Of a DNA stretch of 5,639 nucleotides, positions 1 to 5,625 are shown piece by piece. The position numbers were made by a program, and so were the translations under genes. The stretch is from an uncultured Prevotellaceae bacterium (lineage in GTDB: Bacteria > Bacteroidota > Bacteroidia > Bacteroidales > Bacteroidaceae). Position 1 is the stretch's first letter. Each line of letters opens with the position of its first letter. The DNA is taken from the NCBI GenBank assembly GCA_946413885.1, contig CAMKMK010000149.1, forward strand, positions 1-5,639, in the 5' to 3' direction. The notes below the pieces were generated by a model. That model was given only the letters and a program-made list of their open reading frames with translations. It made no database searches and had not been told where the DNA came from.

Positions 1-356
1 GCGTAGTTGACGTGGCATTTCTCAGCTCCTATCCGATAACGGTCTTCCAGCAGAGACAGCGTGGTAGTTTGGGGGACAACGTTGGGCATGTCGAACACAG
101 TGGTCACTCCTCCAGCAGCGGCTGCACGTGTCTCAGTATCCATATCTCCCTTGCTGGTCAAGCCTGGGTCGCGCATGTGGACGTGTTCATCGATGATGCC
201 TGGCAGGAGAAGACATCCTTGGGCTTCTATCTCTTCCTCTCCCTCAACATGAATTTCGCTATCGCGTGAAATGCTGGCAATGCGTCCCTCGCGAATGAGA
301 AGGGAGCCCGTAAAACGTTCTCCCTCGTTGACTATCGTGGCGTGCTGGATAATCAT
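1..356 (-). CDS. pyrC: Dihydroorotase (N-terminal 118 residues, cut by window edge)
   Basis: This enzyme closes N-carbamoyl-L-aspartate to dihydroorotate, the third step of pyrimidine synthesis, in the cytoplasm. I translated it by hand from the ATG at 356-354; the frame is open to base 3 with no stop, so the C-terminal part lies outside the window. The start of the amidohydrolase fold is clear: a small beta domain (about 1-50), then PGIIDEHVHMRDPG at 52-65. H58 and H60 are the metal-binding HxH pair, and R62 is the usual substrate-carboxylate arginine. The MPN at 90-92 supplies the substrate-binding asparagine of dihydroorotases and argues against hydantoinase or allantoinase. The later metal ligands (carboxylated lysine, two histidines, aspartate) are not in view. 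The start overlaps the stop of the upstream glycosyltransferase (ATGA), which suggests translational coupling on one mRNA. The glycosyltransferase-pyrC order is one I recall from other Bacteroidales, unchecked here. Confidence 0.92.
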   Translation of the reverse strand, partial: MIIQHATIVNEGERFTGSLLIREGRIASISRDSEIHVEGEEEIEAQGCLLLPGIIDEHVHMRDPGLTSKGDMDTETRAAAAGGVTTVFDMPNVVPQTTTLSLLEDRYRIGAEKCHVNY

Positions 357-1084
357 TTTCTGCCTCGAATCTTACTCAGACGTAGTTTGACCACTCCAAA
401 GAGGGCCTCGCTGAAAATGCCTCCACTCATCTTGCTGGTGCCAAGTTCTCGATTGATGAAGATGACAGGCACCTCCTTTACCTTGAATCCAAGTCTCAAG
501 GAGCTGTATTTCATCTCTATCTGGAAGGCGTAACCCTTGAAGCGGATATGGTCCAAGTCAATGGTTTCCAGTACGTTGCGTTTGTAGCAAACGAAACCAG
601 CAGTGGTGTCGCGCAGCTTGATGCCTAAGATGGTACGCACGTAGGCTGATGCGTAGTAACTCATCAGGACGCGTCCAATGGGCCAATTCACTACGTTGAC
701 GCCGCTGATGTATCGCGAGCCCACGCTGACGTCGTAACCCTCATCGTGGCAGGCGGCATAGAGGCGTGGCAGATCGTTTGGATTGTGGCTGAAGTCGGCA
801 TCCATCTCGAAAATGTAGTCGTATTTCTGCTCAATGGCCCACTCGAATCCGCGGATGTAGGCAGTTCCCAATCCCAATTTTCCTGTACGTTCGATGAGGA
901 AGAGGCGGTCGCGCAATTCTTCTTCCATCAGGTTCTTCACGATTTGAGCTGTGCCATCAGGACTTCCGTCATCGATGACCAGCACGTTGAACTCCTTGGG
1001 GAGAGAGGTGACGGCACGTATGATGGCCTCTATGTTCTCCTTTTCGTTGTAGGTTGGAATGATAACAATACTGTCGCTACGCAT
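353..1084 (-). CDS. Polyprenol-phosphate mannosyltransferase-like family 2 glycosyltransferase (Dpm1 type)
   Basis: A GT-A fold glycosyltransferase of the DPM1 family, 243 residues from the chosen start. The family moves mannose from GDP-mannose onto a polyprenyl phosphate at the inner face of the cytoplasmic membrane, giving a lipid-linked donor for glycan or protein glycosylation. Visible motifs: IVIIPTYNEKENI (6-18), DDGSPDGT (38-45), GKLGLGTAY (68-76) and the metal-binding DAD within EMDADFSHNP (93-102). There is no C-terminal GtrA-like membrane region, so it is the short single-domain form. The frame is open to an earlier ATG at 1135, but I chose 1084: the family motif begins right after it, and a Bacteroidetes promoter (TATCTTTG at 1113-1106) lies between the two ATGs, so the upstream one would not be transcribed from it. 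Its stop overlaps the pyrC start. The fold is certain; mannose as the sugar is inferred from the family, and another hexose is possible. Confidence 0.88.
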   Translation of the reverse strand: MRSDSIVIIPTYNEKENIEAIIRAVTSLPKEFNVLVIDDGSPDGTAQIVKNLMEEELRDRLFLIERTGKLGLGTAYIRGFEWAIEQKYDYIFEMDADFSHNPNDLPRLYAACHDEGYDVSVGSRYISGVNVVNWPIGRVLMSYYASAYVRTILGIKLRDTTAGFVCYKRNVLETIDLDHIRFKGYAFQIEMKYSSLRLGFKVKEVPVIFINRELGTSKMSGGIFSEALFGVVKLRLSKIRGRK

Positions 1085-1105
1085 ATTTTTCACTGATTTG
1101 CTTAG

Positions 1106-1137
1106 CAAAGATAAGGCAATCCTGAGGATTTGCAAAA
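1106..1137 (-). promoter_or_regulatory. Promoter of the glycosyltransferase-pyrC operon
   Basis: On the minus strand a -33-like TTTTG (1137-1133) is followed after 19 bases by TATCTTTG (1113-1106), an exact match to the Bacteroidetes -7 consensus TAnnTTTG. Transcription would begin near 1102-1098, leaving a short leader before the ATG at 1084. This placement decides the start codon of the glycosyltransferase. Sequence match only. Confidence 0.65.
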
Positions 1138-1176
1138 TAATCTGTCTTTTTTTTAAAGAGGTAGGAAAATAAATTG

Positions 1177-1184
1177 TAACTTTG
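1177..1184 (+). promoter_or_regulatory. Promoter -7 box of guaA
   Basis: TAACTTTG matches TAnnTTTG exactly and lies 35 bases upstream of the guaA ATG, back to back with the minus-strand promoter at 1106-1137. No good -33 box is seen at 19-21 bases; only a T-tract (1147-1154) ends 22 bases upstream. The transcript would begin near 1190. I see no purine riboswitch or other structured leader: only about 30 bases separate the predicted start of transcription from the ATG. Confidence 0.5.
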
Positions 1185-1219
1185 TGGCAGAAATGTCATT
1201 CTAAAAAGCAGCAAAACTG

Positions 1220-2836
1220 ATGCAGCAGCAGAAAATTATCATTCTGGATTTCGGATCGCAGACCACTCAGCTGATAGGCCGTAGGGTACGCGAGCTGGAC
1301 ACTTTCTGTGAGATACTTCCTTACAACAAAATGCCTCTCGACGATTCCAGCGTCATAGGAGTAATCCTGAGTGGCAGCCCCTTCAGCGTGTATGATCCTG
1401 CTGCTTTCAAGCTTGACTTGAGCTGCATACGAGGCAAGTATCCCATCCTGGGAATCTGTTACGGAGCCCAGTATATGAGTCATACGCTGGGTGGTCGCGT
1501 GGAGCCTGCAGGGAGCCGCGAGTATGGGCGTCAGAACCTGACTTCCATCGATATGGATAATCCACTCTTTCGAGGTTTTCAGCCCAATTCACAAGTTTGG
1601 ATGAGCCATGGCGACACGATTACTGCCATCCCTGATGGATTTCAGTGCATAGCCAGTACAGAAACCGTCAAGTATGCAGCATATCAGGCAGGTGGAGGTG
1701 AGAGGTTGTGGGGAGTACAGTTCCATCCTGAGGTCTTCCACAGCGTTCAGGGAAGCCTGCTCCTAAAAAATTTCGTGGTTGACATCTGCGGCAGCCGCCA
1801 AGATTGGAGTGCAGCCAGTTTTGTCGACACTACAGTGGCTGAGATATGTCAGCAGGTAGGGAGCGATCGCGTCATTCTGGGTCTCTCAGGCGGAGTGGAC
1901 AGCAGCGTCTGCGCTGTGCTCCTTAATCGCGCTATAGGCCAGAGACTTACCTGCATCTTCGTGGATCATGGTATGCTGCGAAAGAACGAGTTCAACGATG
2001 TGATGCATGACTATCAATGTCTTGGCTTGAACGTTGTTGGCGTGGATGCCAGCGAGAAGTTCCTGAGTGATTTGGCAGGAGTGGCTGACCCAGAAAAGAA
2101 ACGAAAGATCATTGGGCGAGACTTTGTGGAGGTCTTCAATGCTGAGGCAAAGAAAATTACAGATGCCAAATGGCTTGCTCAGGGAACCATCTATCCTGAT
2201 CGCATCGAGAGTCTCAACATCACAGGAAAGGTCATCAAGAGCCACCACAACGTAGGCGGTCTCCCCAAGGAGATGAATCTGCAGCTCTGCGAACCCCTGA
2301 AATGGCTCTTCAAGGACGAAGTGCGCCGCGTGGGACGTTCCTTGGGAATGCCAGAGCATCTCATTACTCGTCATCCCTTCCCAGGACCTGGCTTGGCAGT
2401 TCGAATTCAGGGTGATATCACCCCTGAAAAAGTACGTATCCTGCAGGAGGCTGACGATATCTATGTTCGTGCCCTGAGAGCATACAAGACCCGTCTAAGC
2501 GGAGAGGAGGCACGACGTGAGTTGGCTGCTGGCGTACCAGTTGACATGAGAGAGGGTGAAATCGAAGTGAGCCTTTACGACCAGATTTGGCAGGCAGGAG
2601 TTATATTGCTCAGCACCGTGCGAAGCGTAGGCGTAATGGGCGACGAGCGAACCTATGAGCATCCTGTTGCCTTGAGAGCTGTTACCAGTACAGATGCCAT
2701 GACTGCTGATTGGGCCCATCTGCCCTATGATTTCATGGCACAGGTCAGCACAGAGATAATAAATAAGGTAAAAGGTGTCAATCGTGTATGTTACGACATC
2801 TCTTCCAAGCCTCCCTCGACCATCGAGTGGGAATAG
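1220..2836 (+). CDS. guaA: GMP synthase (glutamine-hydrolysing)
   Basis: This enzyme converts XMP to GMP using ATP and glutamine, the last step of guanine nucleotide synthesis, in the cytoplasm. It is complete at 538 residues. The N-terminal class I glutamine amidotransferase domain (5-190) carries the oxyanion region LSGSP (50-54), nucleophile C80 in GICYGAQ, and H169 and E171 in VQFHPEV. The ATP pyrophosphatase domain has the P-loop SGGVDS at 223-228, then FVDHGMLRKNE, QGTIYPDRIES, HHNVGGLP and RHPFPGPGLAVR. The C-terminal dimerisation domain ends in the usual YDISSKPPSTIEWE. Compared with E. coli GuaA (525 residues) there seem to be about 25-28 extra, charged residues at roughly 422-450, in the dimerisation domain. 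Catalytic residues all look intact. It is transcribed divergently from the glycosyltransferase-pyrC unit; a 62-base gap separates it from the next gene. Confidence 0.98.
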   Translation: MQQQKIIILDFGSQTTQLIGRRVRELDTFCEILPYNKMPLDDSSVIGVILSGSPFSVYDPAAFKLDLSCIRGKYPILGICYGAQYMSHTLGGRVEPAGSREYGRQNLTSIDMDNPLFRGFQPNSQVWMSHGDTITAIPDGFQCIASTETVKYAAYQAGGGERLWGVQFHPEVFHSVQGSLLLKNFVVDICGSRQDWSAASFVDTTVAEICQQVGSDRVILGLSGGVDSSVCAVLLNRAIGQRLTCIFVDHGMLRKNEFNDVMHDYQCLGLNVVGVDASEKFLSDLAGVADPEKKRKIIGRDFVEVFNAEAKKITDAKWLAQGTIYPDRIESLNITGKVIKSHHNVGGLPKEMNLQLCEPLKWLFKDEVRRVGRSLGMPEHLITRHPFPGPGLAVRIQGDITPEKVRILQEADDIYVRALRAYKTRLSGEEARRELAAGVPVDMREGEIEVSLYDQIWQAGVILLSTVRSVGVMGDERTYEHPVALRAVTSTDAMTADWAHLPYDFMAQVSTEIINKVKGVNRVCYDISSKPPSTIEWE

Positions 2837-2898
2837 GAATGGACGAAAATCAGTTTTGACCTTACACTTGACTTCCTGCGTTTTATGTATTTTAGAAG

Positions 2899-3447
2899 AT
2901 GAAATTCTCACCTTATATAATAGAATTGTTGAGAGAAAAGTCTGGCAATGAGATTCGGCTGTCGCGCGATTGCGAACTGCTCGCTCTTGATATAGAGTCT
3001 GTAACGGGCGAGCACGTTGGGGTCAACACCATGAAGCGACTGCTGGGATTCATAGCCGATGAGCGTGTTCCACGCACTTCCACTCTCGATGTCATTGCCC
3101 GCTATTTGGGATATAGCAATTGGGATGCCTTACGATTGATGGATGAAAGCAACAGTAATTCAGCTTTCGATGATCGTGATGAGTATTTGGCTTGCTATCT
3201 GGAGAAAGGCCAGCAAGTGTTGATTTCTTATCCACCCAATCGGACATTGACAATTGAGAATATGGGCGACAATCTTTTTCGTGTGATTGATAGTAAAAAC
3301 AGCAAATTGCAGAAAGGCGATTTGTTGACGCTGACTCATATCGTCCGCCATTATCCTCTTCTCGTATCTGAAGTGACGAGAGACGGTCAGAATCTGGGTG
3401 CCTTTACAGCAGGCAAGGCACAGGGAATAGATTTTGAACTTCTTTAA
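2899..3447 (+). CDS. Small Bacteroidetes-type helix-turn-helix-like protein with C-terminal beta-rich domain
   Basis: 182 residues, cytoplasmic, with no signal peptide or membrane segment. Residues about 20-78 (LSRDCELLALDIESVTG, then VNTMKRLLGF, then TLDVIARYLGYSNWDAL) follow a pattern I recognise from many Bacteroidetes proteins: helix, TG, a putative recognition helix ending in xKRLxG, then a LDxIAxYLGYxxW helix. I read this as a helix-turn-helix DNA-binding domain. A linker (79-95) leads to a beta-rich domain (about 96-182) with VLISYPPNRTLTI, a SKNSKLQKGDLL turn and a terminal AGKAQGIDFELL, a combination I associate with the same family. DNA binding and any target are inferred. The stop TAA shares its last base with the start of the kinase gene (TAATG), so the two are almost certainly co-translated; it may be the kinase's partner or substrate. 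I chose the first ATG of the frame; only a weak promoter candidate precedes it. Confidence 0.75.
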   Translation: MKFSPYIIELLREKSGNEIRLSRDCELLALDIESVTGEHVGVNTMKRLLGFIADERVPRTSTLDVIARYLGYSNWDALRLMDESNSNSAFDDRDEYLACYLEKGQQVLISYPPNRTLTIENMGDNLFRVIDSKNSKLQKGDLLTLTHIVRHYPLLVSEVTRDGQNLGAFTAGKAQGIDFELL

Positions 3448-4808
3448 TGCTAATGGACAGCACTTCAACGTTTTCTGAAATCAAACAGACTTTTCCTGAT
3501 GCCGAATTGTTGCAGGTAGGTGGTACCACATGTGAGTGCTATCGTGTAAGACTCTATGGAAAACTGCACTTCCTTAAACGCCTGAAGCCAGAGCTGCGCA
3601 CTCATCCGCAGTATGTAGCAGCCCTGCAGAAGGAATTCGAAATGGGGTATTCGCTTGACCATCCTTATTTGGTTCGCTATGCAGCCAGGACTGATGATGG
3701 CATCTTGATGGACTATGTCGATGGTGAAACGCTTAGCCAGTTCGTCGAACATCATCCAGACTATTTCAACAATCGAAAGAATGCAGATCGTTTTCTGCAT
3801 CAATTGCTTAGTGTCGTCGGCTATCTGCACAGCCATCAGGTGATACACCTTGACCTGAAGCCTGGCAATATCCTAATAACACGCATTGGCCATGATGTCA
3901 AGCTTGTCGATTTGGGATATTGCTATGCCGACTGCTACTCAGACACCACAGGTCGAACTGATAAATACGCTGCTCCTGAACAGATGGATGGTTCAGTAAA
4001 AGTAGATGCCCGTACAGACATCTATGCTATTGGACGTATCCTTCAAACTATGCCATGTGCCCATTTTTATAATAAGGTAATAAAAAGGTGTACGGCCAAG
4101 GAGATGGATTTGCGGTACCGTTCTGTAGACGAATTGCAGCAAGCATTGCGCCGTCGAAGAAGCCTTTGGTGGTTTGTCGTGATTTTGCTTCTGGCTTTTG
4201 TTGCTTTCGCTGTCTTTATGCATAATCGGCAGACTCGTTTGGAACCTGTTGTAGCGGAAGAAACGATCCTTACCTCTCAACCACGGCAGGATAGTCTGAT
4301 GGTGAAAGATTCTCGAAAAATCTCCTCTTTAGAGGCTGCAGACCACTCTTCAGATATTCTTGTGCCACCAGTAACTCAGTCTGATACTTCTCGACTCACT
4401 TCTCCTCCTGTTGCACAAATTGAAGTTTTAGAACCATACGTACCATCAGACAATGCTGGACCAATCTTGAAAGAAGATACAATGGCCTTGCGGCGCGAAT
4501 TGCAGCAACTCATCGGCTTGCGGTTCAGGAAAACGATTGGTCATTACAGCGACTCCATTTACTCTCACGTCAATCAACAGCTTTATTCACAGGAGTGGAT
4601 CGATTTTGAAGAGAGTCTCCAGCCTCTTTATGGTCAAGTATGGAAGGAGTTTCAGGACAAAGTCAGCGAGCACACGATGGCAAGCGAATGGTGTCAGACC
4701 ATTATGTACTACCGTCTGACCCAGTTTTGGCAGATGATGCGCAATGACCCAGACCACGACCCCTTCTACGACGGAAAGGTGTTCCACTATTACGACGTTC
4801 CCTGCTGA
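3447..4808 (+). CDS. Membrane-anchored Ser/Thr protein kinase with unrecognised extracytoplasmic C-terminal region
   Basis: 453 residues. A Hanks-type kinase domain (about 20-235) shows the ATP-site lysine K44 (HFLKRLKPE), a likely alpha-C glutamate E63, catalytic loop HLDLKPGN (134-141, HLD instead of HRD, with D136, K138 and N141), the metal site as DLG (155-157), a short activation segment with YAAPEQ (174-179), DIYAIG (191-196) and R223. The active-site residues are present, so it should be active. The glycine loop is degenerate (VGGTTCECYRV, 24-34). Four arginines (235-238) precede one membrane helix (about 240-258), giving kinase inside and C-terminus outside. A Ser/Thr/Pro/acidic linker (about 260-340) leads to an alpha-helical region (about 345-453, rich in W, Y and Q) that I do not recognise, possibly a sensor. 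No PASTA or other known repeats are seen. It overlaps the HTH-like gene by one base; an alternative start is the ATG at 3453. Confidence 0.88.
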   Translation: MLMDSTSTFSEIKQTFPDAELLQVGGTTCECYRVRLYGKLHFLKRLKPELRTHPQYVAALQKEFEMGYSLDHPYLVRYAARTDDGILMDYVDGETLSQFVEHHPDYFNNRKNADRFLHQLLSVVGYLHSHQVIHLDLKPGNILITRIGHDVKLVDLGYCYADCYSDTTGRTDKYAAPEQMDGSVKVDARTDIYAIGRILQTMPCAHFYNKVIKRCTAKEMDLRYRSVDELQQALRRRRSLWWFVVILLLAFVAFAVFMHNRQTRLEPVVAEETILTSQPRQDSLMVKDSRKISSLEAADHSSDILVPPVTQSDTSRLTSPPVAQIEVLEPYVPSDNAGPILKEDTMALRRELQQLIGLRFRKTIGHYSDSIYSHVNQQLYSQEWIDFEESLQPLYGQVWKEFQDKVSEHTMASEWCQTIMYYRLTQFWQMMRNDPDHDPFYDGKVFHYYDVPC

Positions 4809-4855
4809 AGTTGTAAGTGGACGAAATGGATGATTACTTTTTGAGGGAAACCTGT

Positions 4856-4863
4856 TATTTTTG
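4856..4863 (+). promoter_or_regulatory. Promoter -7 box of the lipoprotein gene
   Basis: TATTTTTG matches TAnnTTTG exactly; no convincing -33 box lies 19-21 bases upstream. A transcript starting near 4868-4871 would leave almost no leader for the in-frame ATG at 4875 but about 30 bases before the ATG at 4902. This favours the later start and makes the gene independent of the kinase operon. Confidence 0.5.
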
Positions 4864-4901
4864 TTGCCGTTAACATGTTAAACCTTTTAAAAAGCAACAA
4901 A

Positions 4902-5303
4902 ATGAAAAAGCAAATCAAATCGATGTCCTTCTTCGGAAGTGTTTTATTCTTATGCGCAAGCTGTAGTGTCAGCTACATCAAAACCGACACCCTGAAACAG
5001 AATTACGAGAAGAAAATCCACCACACAACACTATTGGGTAAAGCGCTCTTTAAGACCGACCAGCGGAAGAAGGATACCTACGACCACGTACAAGTATTCC
5101 TGAATGAGAGCGAGGTAAAGCGTGACTTTGACGTGACAGCCTATGGCTCTTACACGCCCCTCATCCTTCCACTTGTCCGTCCTGAACGTCCGCGTCTGGA
5201 GAAATATCTGTTGTGGAAAGGTGCCCGTAAGGCCCGCAAACTCAAAGCTGACGGTGTTATCATCGACAACAAGAACGACTTCCGTGTAATTAAGTTCAAA
5301 TAA
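4902..5303 (+). CDS. Small putative lipoprotein of unknown function
   Basis: 133 residues from the chosen ATG. The N-terminus MKKQIK, hydrophobic SFFGSVLFL and then CASC reads as a lipoprotein signal peptide with C21 as the likely lipidated cysteine; the -3 position is Cys rather than Leu, so the lipobox is imperfect. The frame is open to an ATG at 4875, but that start would add nine residues before the signal peptide and sits almost on the predicted transcription start. No acidic lipoprotein export signal follows C21 (SVSYIK), which suggests retention in the periplasm rather than surface display. The mature part has a beta-like VQVFLNESEVKRDF segment (63-76), a Pro-rich stretch (86-97) and a helix ending in KARKLKADGVIID (110-122). 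That last pattern, a helix then 'A-D-G-V-I' leading to a strand, resembles small envelope proteins of the YbjQ/RcsF-like kind; this is a weak analogy. Function unknown. Confidence 0.72.
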   Translation: MKKQIKSMSFFGSVLFLCASCSVSYIKTDTLKQNYEKKIHHTTLLGKALFKTDQRKKDTYDHVQVFLNESEVKRDFDVTAYGSYTPLILPLVRPERPRLEKYLLWKGARKARKLKADGVIIDNKNDFRVIKFK

Positions 5304-5314
5304 GTTCAAATAAG
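5291..5314 (+). repeat. Tandem 10-base duplication across a stop codon
   Basis: TAAGTTCAAA occurs twice in direct succession (5291-5300 and 5301-5310), followed by a partial TAAG. The first copy encodes the last residues IKFK of the lipoprotein (its first T ends the isoleucine codon) and the second begins with the stop codon itself. A single 10-base slippage or duplication explains it. The second copy is not translated. Confidence 0.9.
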
Positions 5315-5330
5315 CCTCATATTTTTCTGG

Positions 5331-5560
5331 ATAAAAAGAAAAAGTCGCTCATAATTTTGCGTTCTAATGAAAAACTTCTTATATTTGCGGTGTCGCAAGT
5401 GAAAACTGCGGCAGACATAATTAGGAAGCGTTTAGCTATTCCGCATCTGTGAATCTCGACAACTCACTGGATTAATCGGATAAGCAAGAGAACGCAACCT
5501 TAGGTTTGTATATATGTACTTATCACGTATACTGCCTGGGGTGTGAGCGACTTTTCTTAT
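5331..5560. repeat. Inverted repeat linking the region before the ncRNA promoter to the ncRNA rod
   Basis: AAAAGTCGCTCA (5340-5351) is the exact reverse complement of TGAGCGACTTTT (5544-5555). The match extends with only A-run length differences, so the arms are 5331-5351 and 5544-5560. The left arm lies in the lipoprotein 3' untranslated region, just before the -33 box of the ncRNA. The right arm is part of the 3' strand of the ncRNA's long hairpin. Confidence 0.7.
5355..5387 (+). promoter_or_regulatory. Strong Bacteroidetes promoter driving the structured ncRNA
   Basis: TTTTG (5355-5359), a 20-base spacer and TATATTTG (5380-5387) match the Bacteroidetes -33 and -7 boxes with consensus spacing, the best promoter in the window. 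Transcription should start about 5390-5395, which is where the closing helix of the predicted RNA begins. No protein gene follows, which argues that it serves an RNA. Confidence 0.75.
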
Positions 5561-5625
5561 TCATTAATCCGGGCAGTCGAGAGCCTACAGATGGAATATG
5601 TTAAGTTGGCTCACACTTTCTTTTT
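5390..5625 (+). ncRNA. Candidate structured regulatory RNA, 6S RNA-like long interrupted hairpin
   Basis: About 235 bases fold by hand into one rod. Pairings from outside in: GTGT 5390-5393 with 5613-5616; GC 5395-5396 with 5609-5610; AA 5397-5398 with 5606-5607; ATTCC 5438-5442 with 5593-5597; ATCTGT 5445-5450 with 5587-5592; TCTCGAC 5454-5460 with 5576-5582; GGATTAAT 5469-5476 with 5563-5570; ATAAG 5480-5484 with 5556-5560; AAGAG 5486-5490 with 5551-5555 (one G-U); CGC 5493-5495 with 5547-5549; ACCTTAGG 5497-5504 with 5535-5542 (two G-U); GTATA 5508-5512 with 5528-5532. Asymmetric bubbles lie at 5461-5468/5571-5575 and, larger, at 5399-5437/5598-5605. A strong promoter precedes it and a U-rich tract follows. 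Size and shape fit 6S RNA, which mimics an open promoter and binds RNA polymerase; the Bacteroidales-1 motif is an alternative. It is not tmRNA, RNase P or SRP RNA: their conserved motifs are absent. The structure is well supported; the family name is inference. Confidence 0.62.
5606..5625 (+). terminator. Probable 3' end of the ncRNA (closing helix arm plus U-tract)
   Basis: The 3' arm of the closing helix (5606-5616) is followed at once by CTTTCTTTTT (5616-5625). A helix followed by a U-rich run is the expected form of an intrinsic end. The helix is short and A/U-weak, so the exact 3' end is uncertain. Confidence 0.35.

Noticed and set aside
12..269. Plus-strand open frame opposite pyrC
   Set aside because: It is a shadow of the well-supported minus-strand dihydroorotase; its translation is low-complexity and unlike any family I know.
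353..1135. Longer glycosyltransferase beginning at ATG 1135
   Set aside because: The extra 17 residues are not family-like, and a promoter lies between this ATG and the one at 1084.
1193..1204. Tiny upstream frame (M-S-F-stop) before guaA
   Set aside because: It starts within a few bases of the predicted transcript start; four codons of A/T-rich sequence are easily chance.
2841..2861. Imperfect hairpin after the guaA stop (GG, C and AAAA pairing with TTTT, G and CC around a TCAG loop)
   Set aside because: The helix is A/T-weak with a bulge and a mismatch, and no U-tract follows it, so I do not call a terminator.
2868..2895. Possible promoter for the HTH-like/kinase pair (TTG, 17 bases, TATTTTAG)
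   Set aside because: The -7 box has a mismatch, the spacing is short and it ends 3 bases before the ATG. The pair may instead be read through from guaA.
4818..4826. TGGACGAAA shared with 2840-2848, both just after stop codons
   Set aside because: Nine bases with no conserved flanks; likely coincidence.
5323..5336. A/T hairpin TTTTT-CTGGAT-AAAAA after the lipoprotein gene as a terminator
   Set aside because: Only A-T pairs, followed by an A-rich rather than a T-rich run on the plus strand.
5367..5402. Eleven-codon frame starting ATGAAAAAC before the ncRNA
   Set aside because: It spans the -7 box and would not be included in the transcript from that promoter; no sign of coding constraint.
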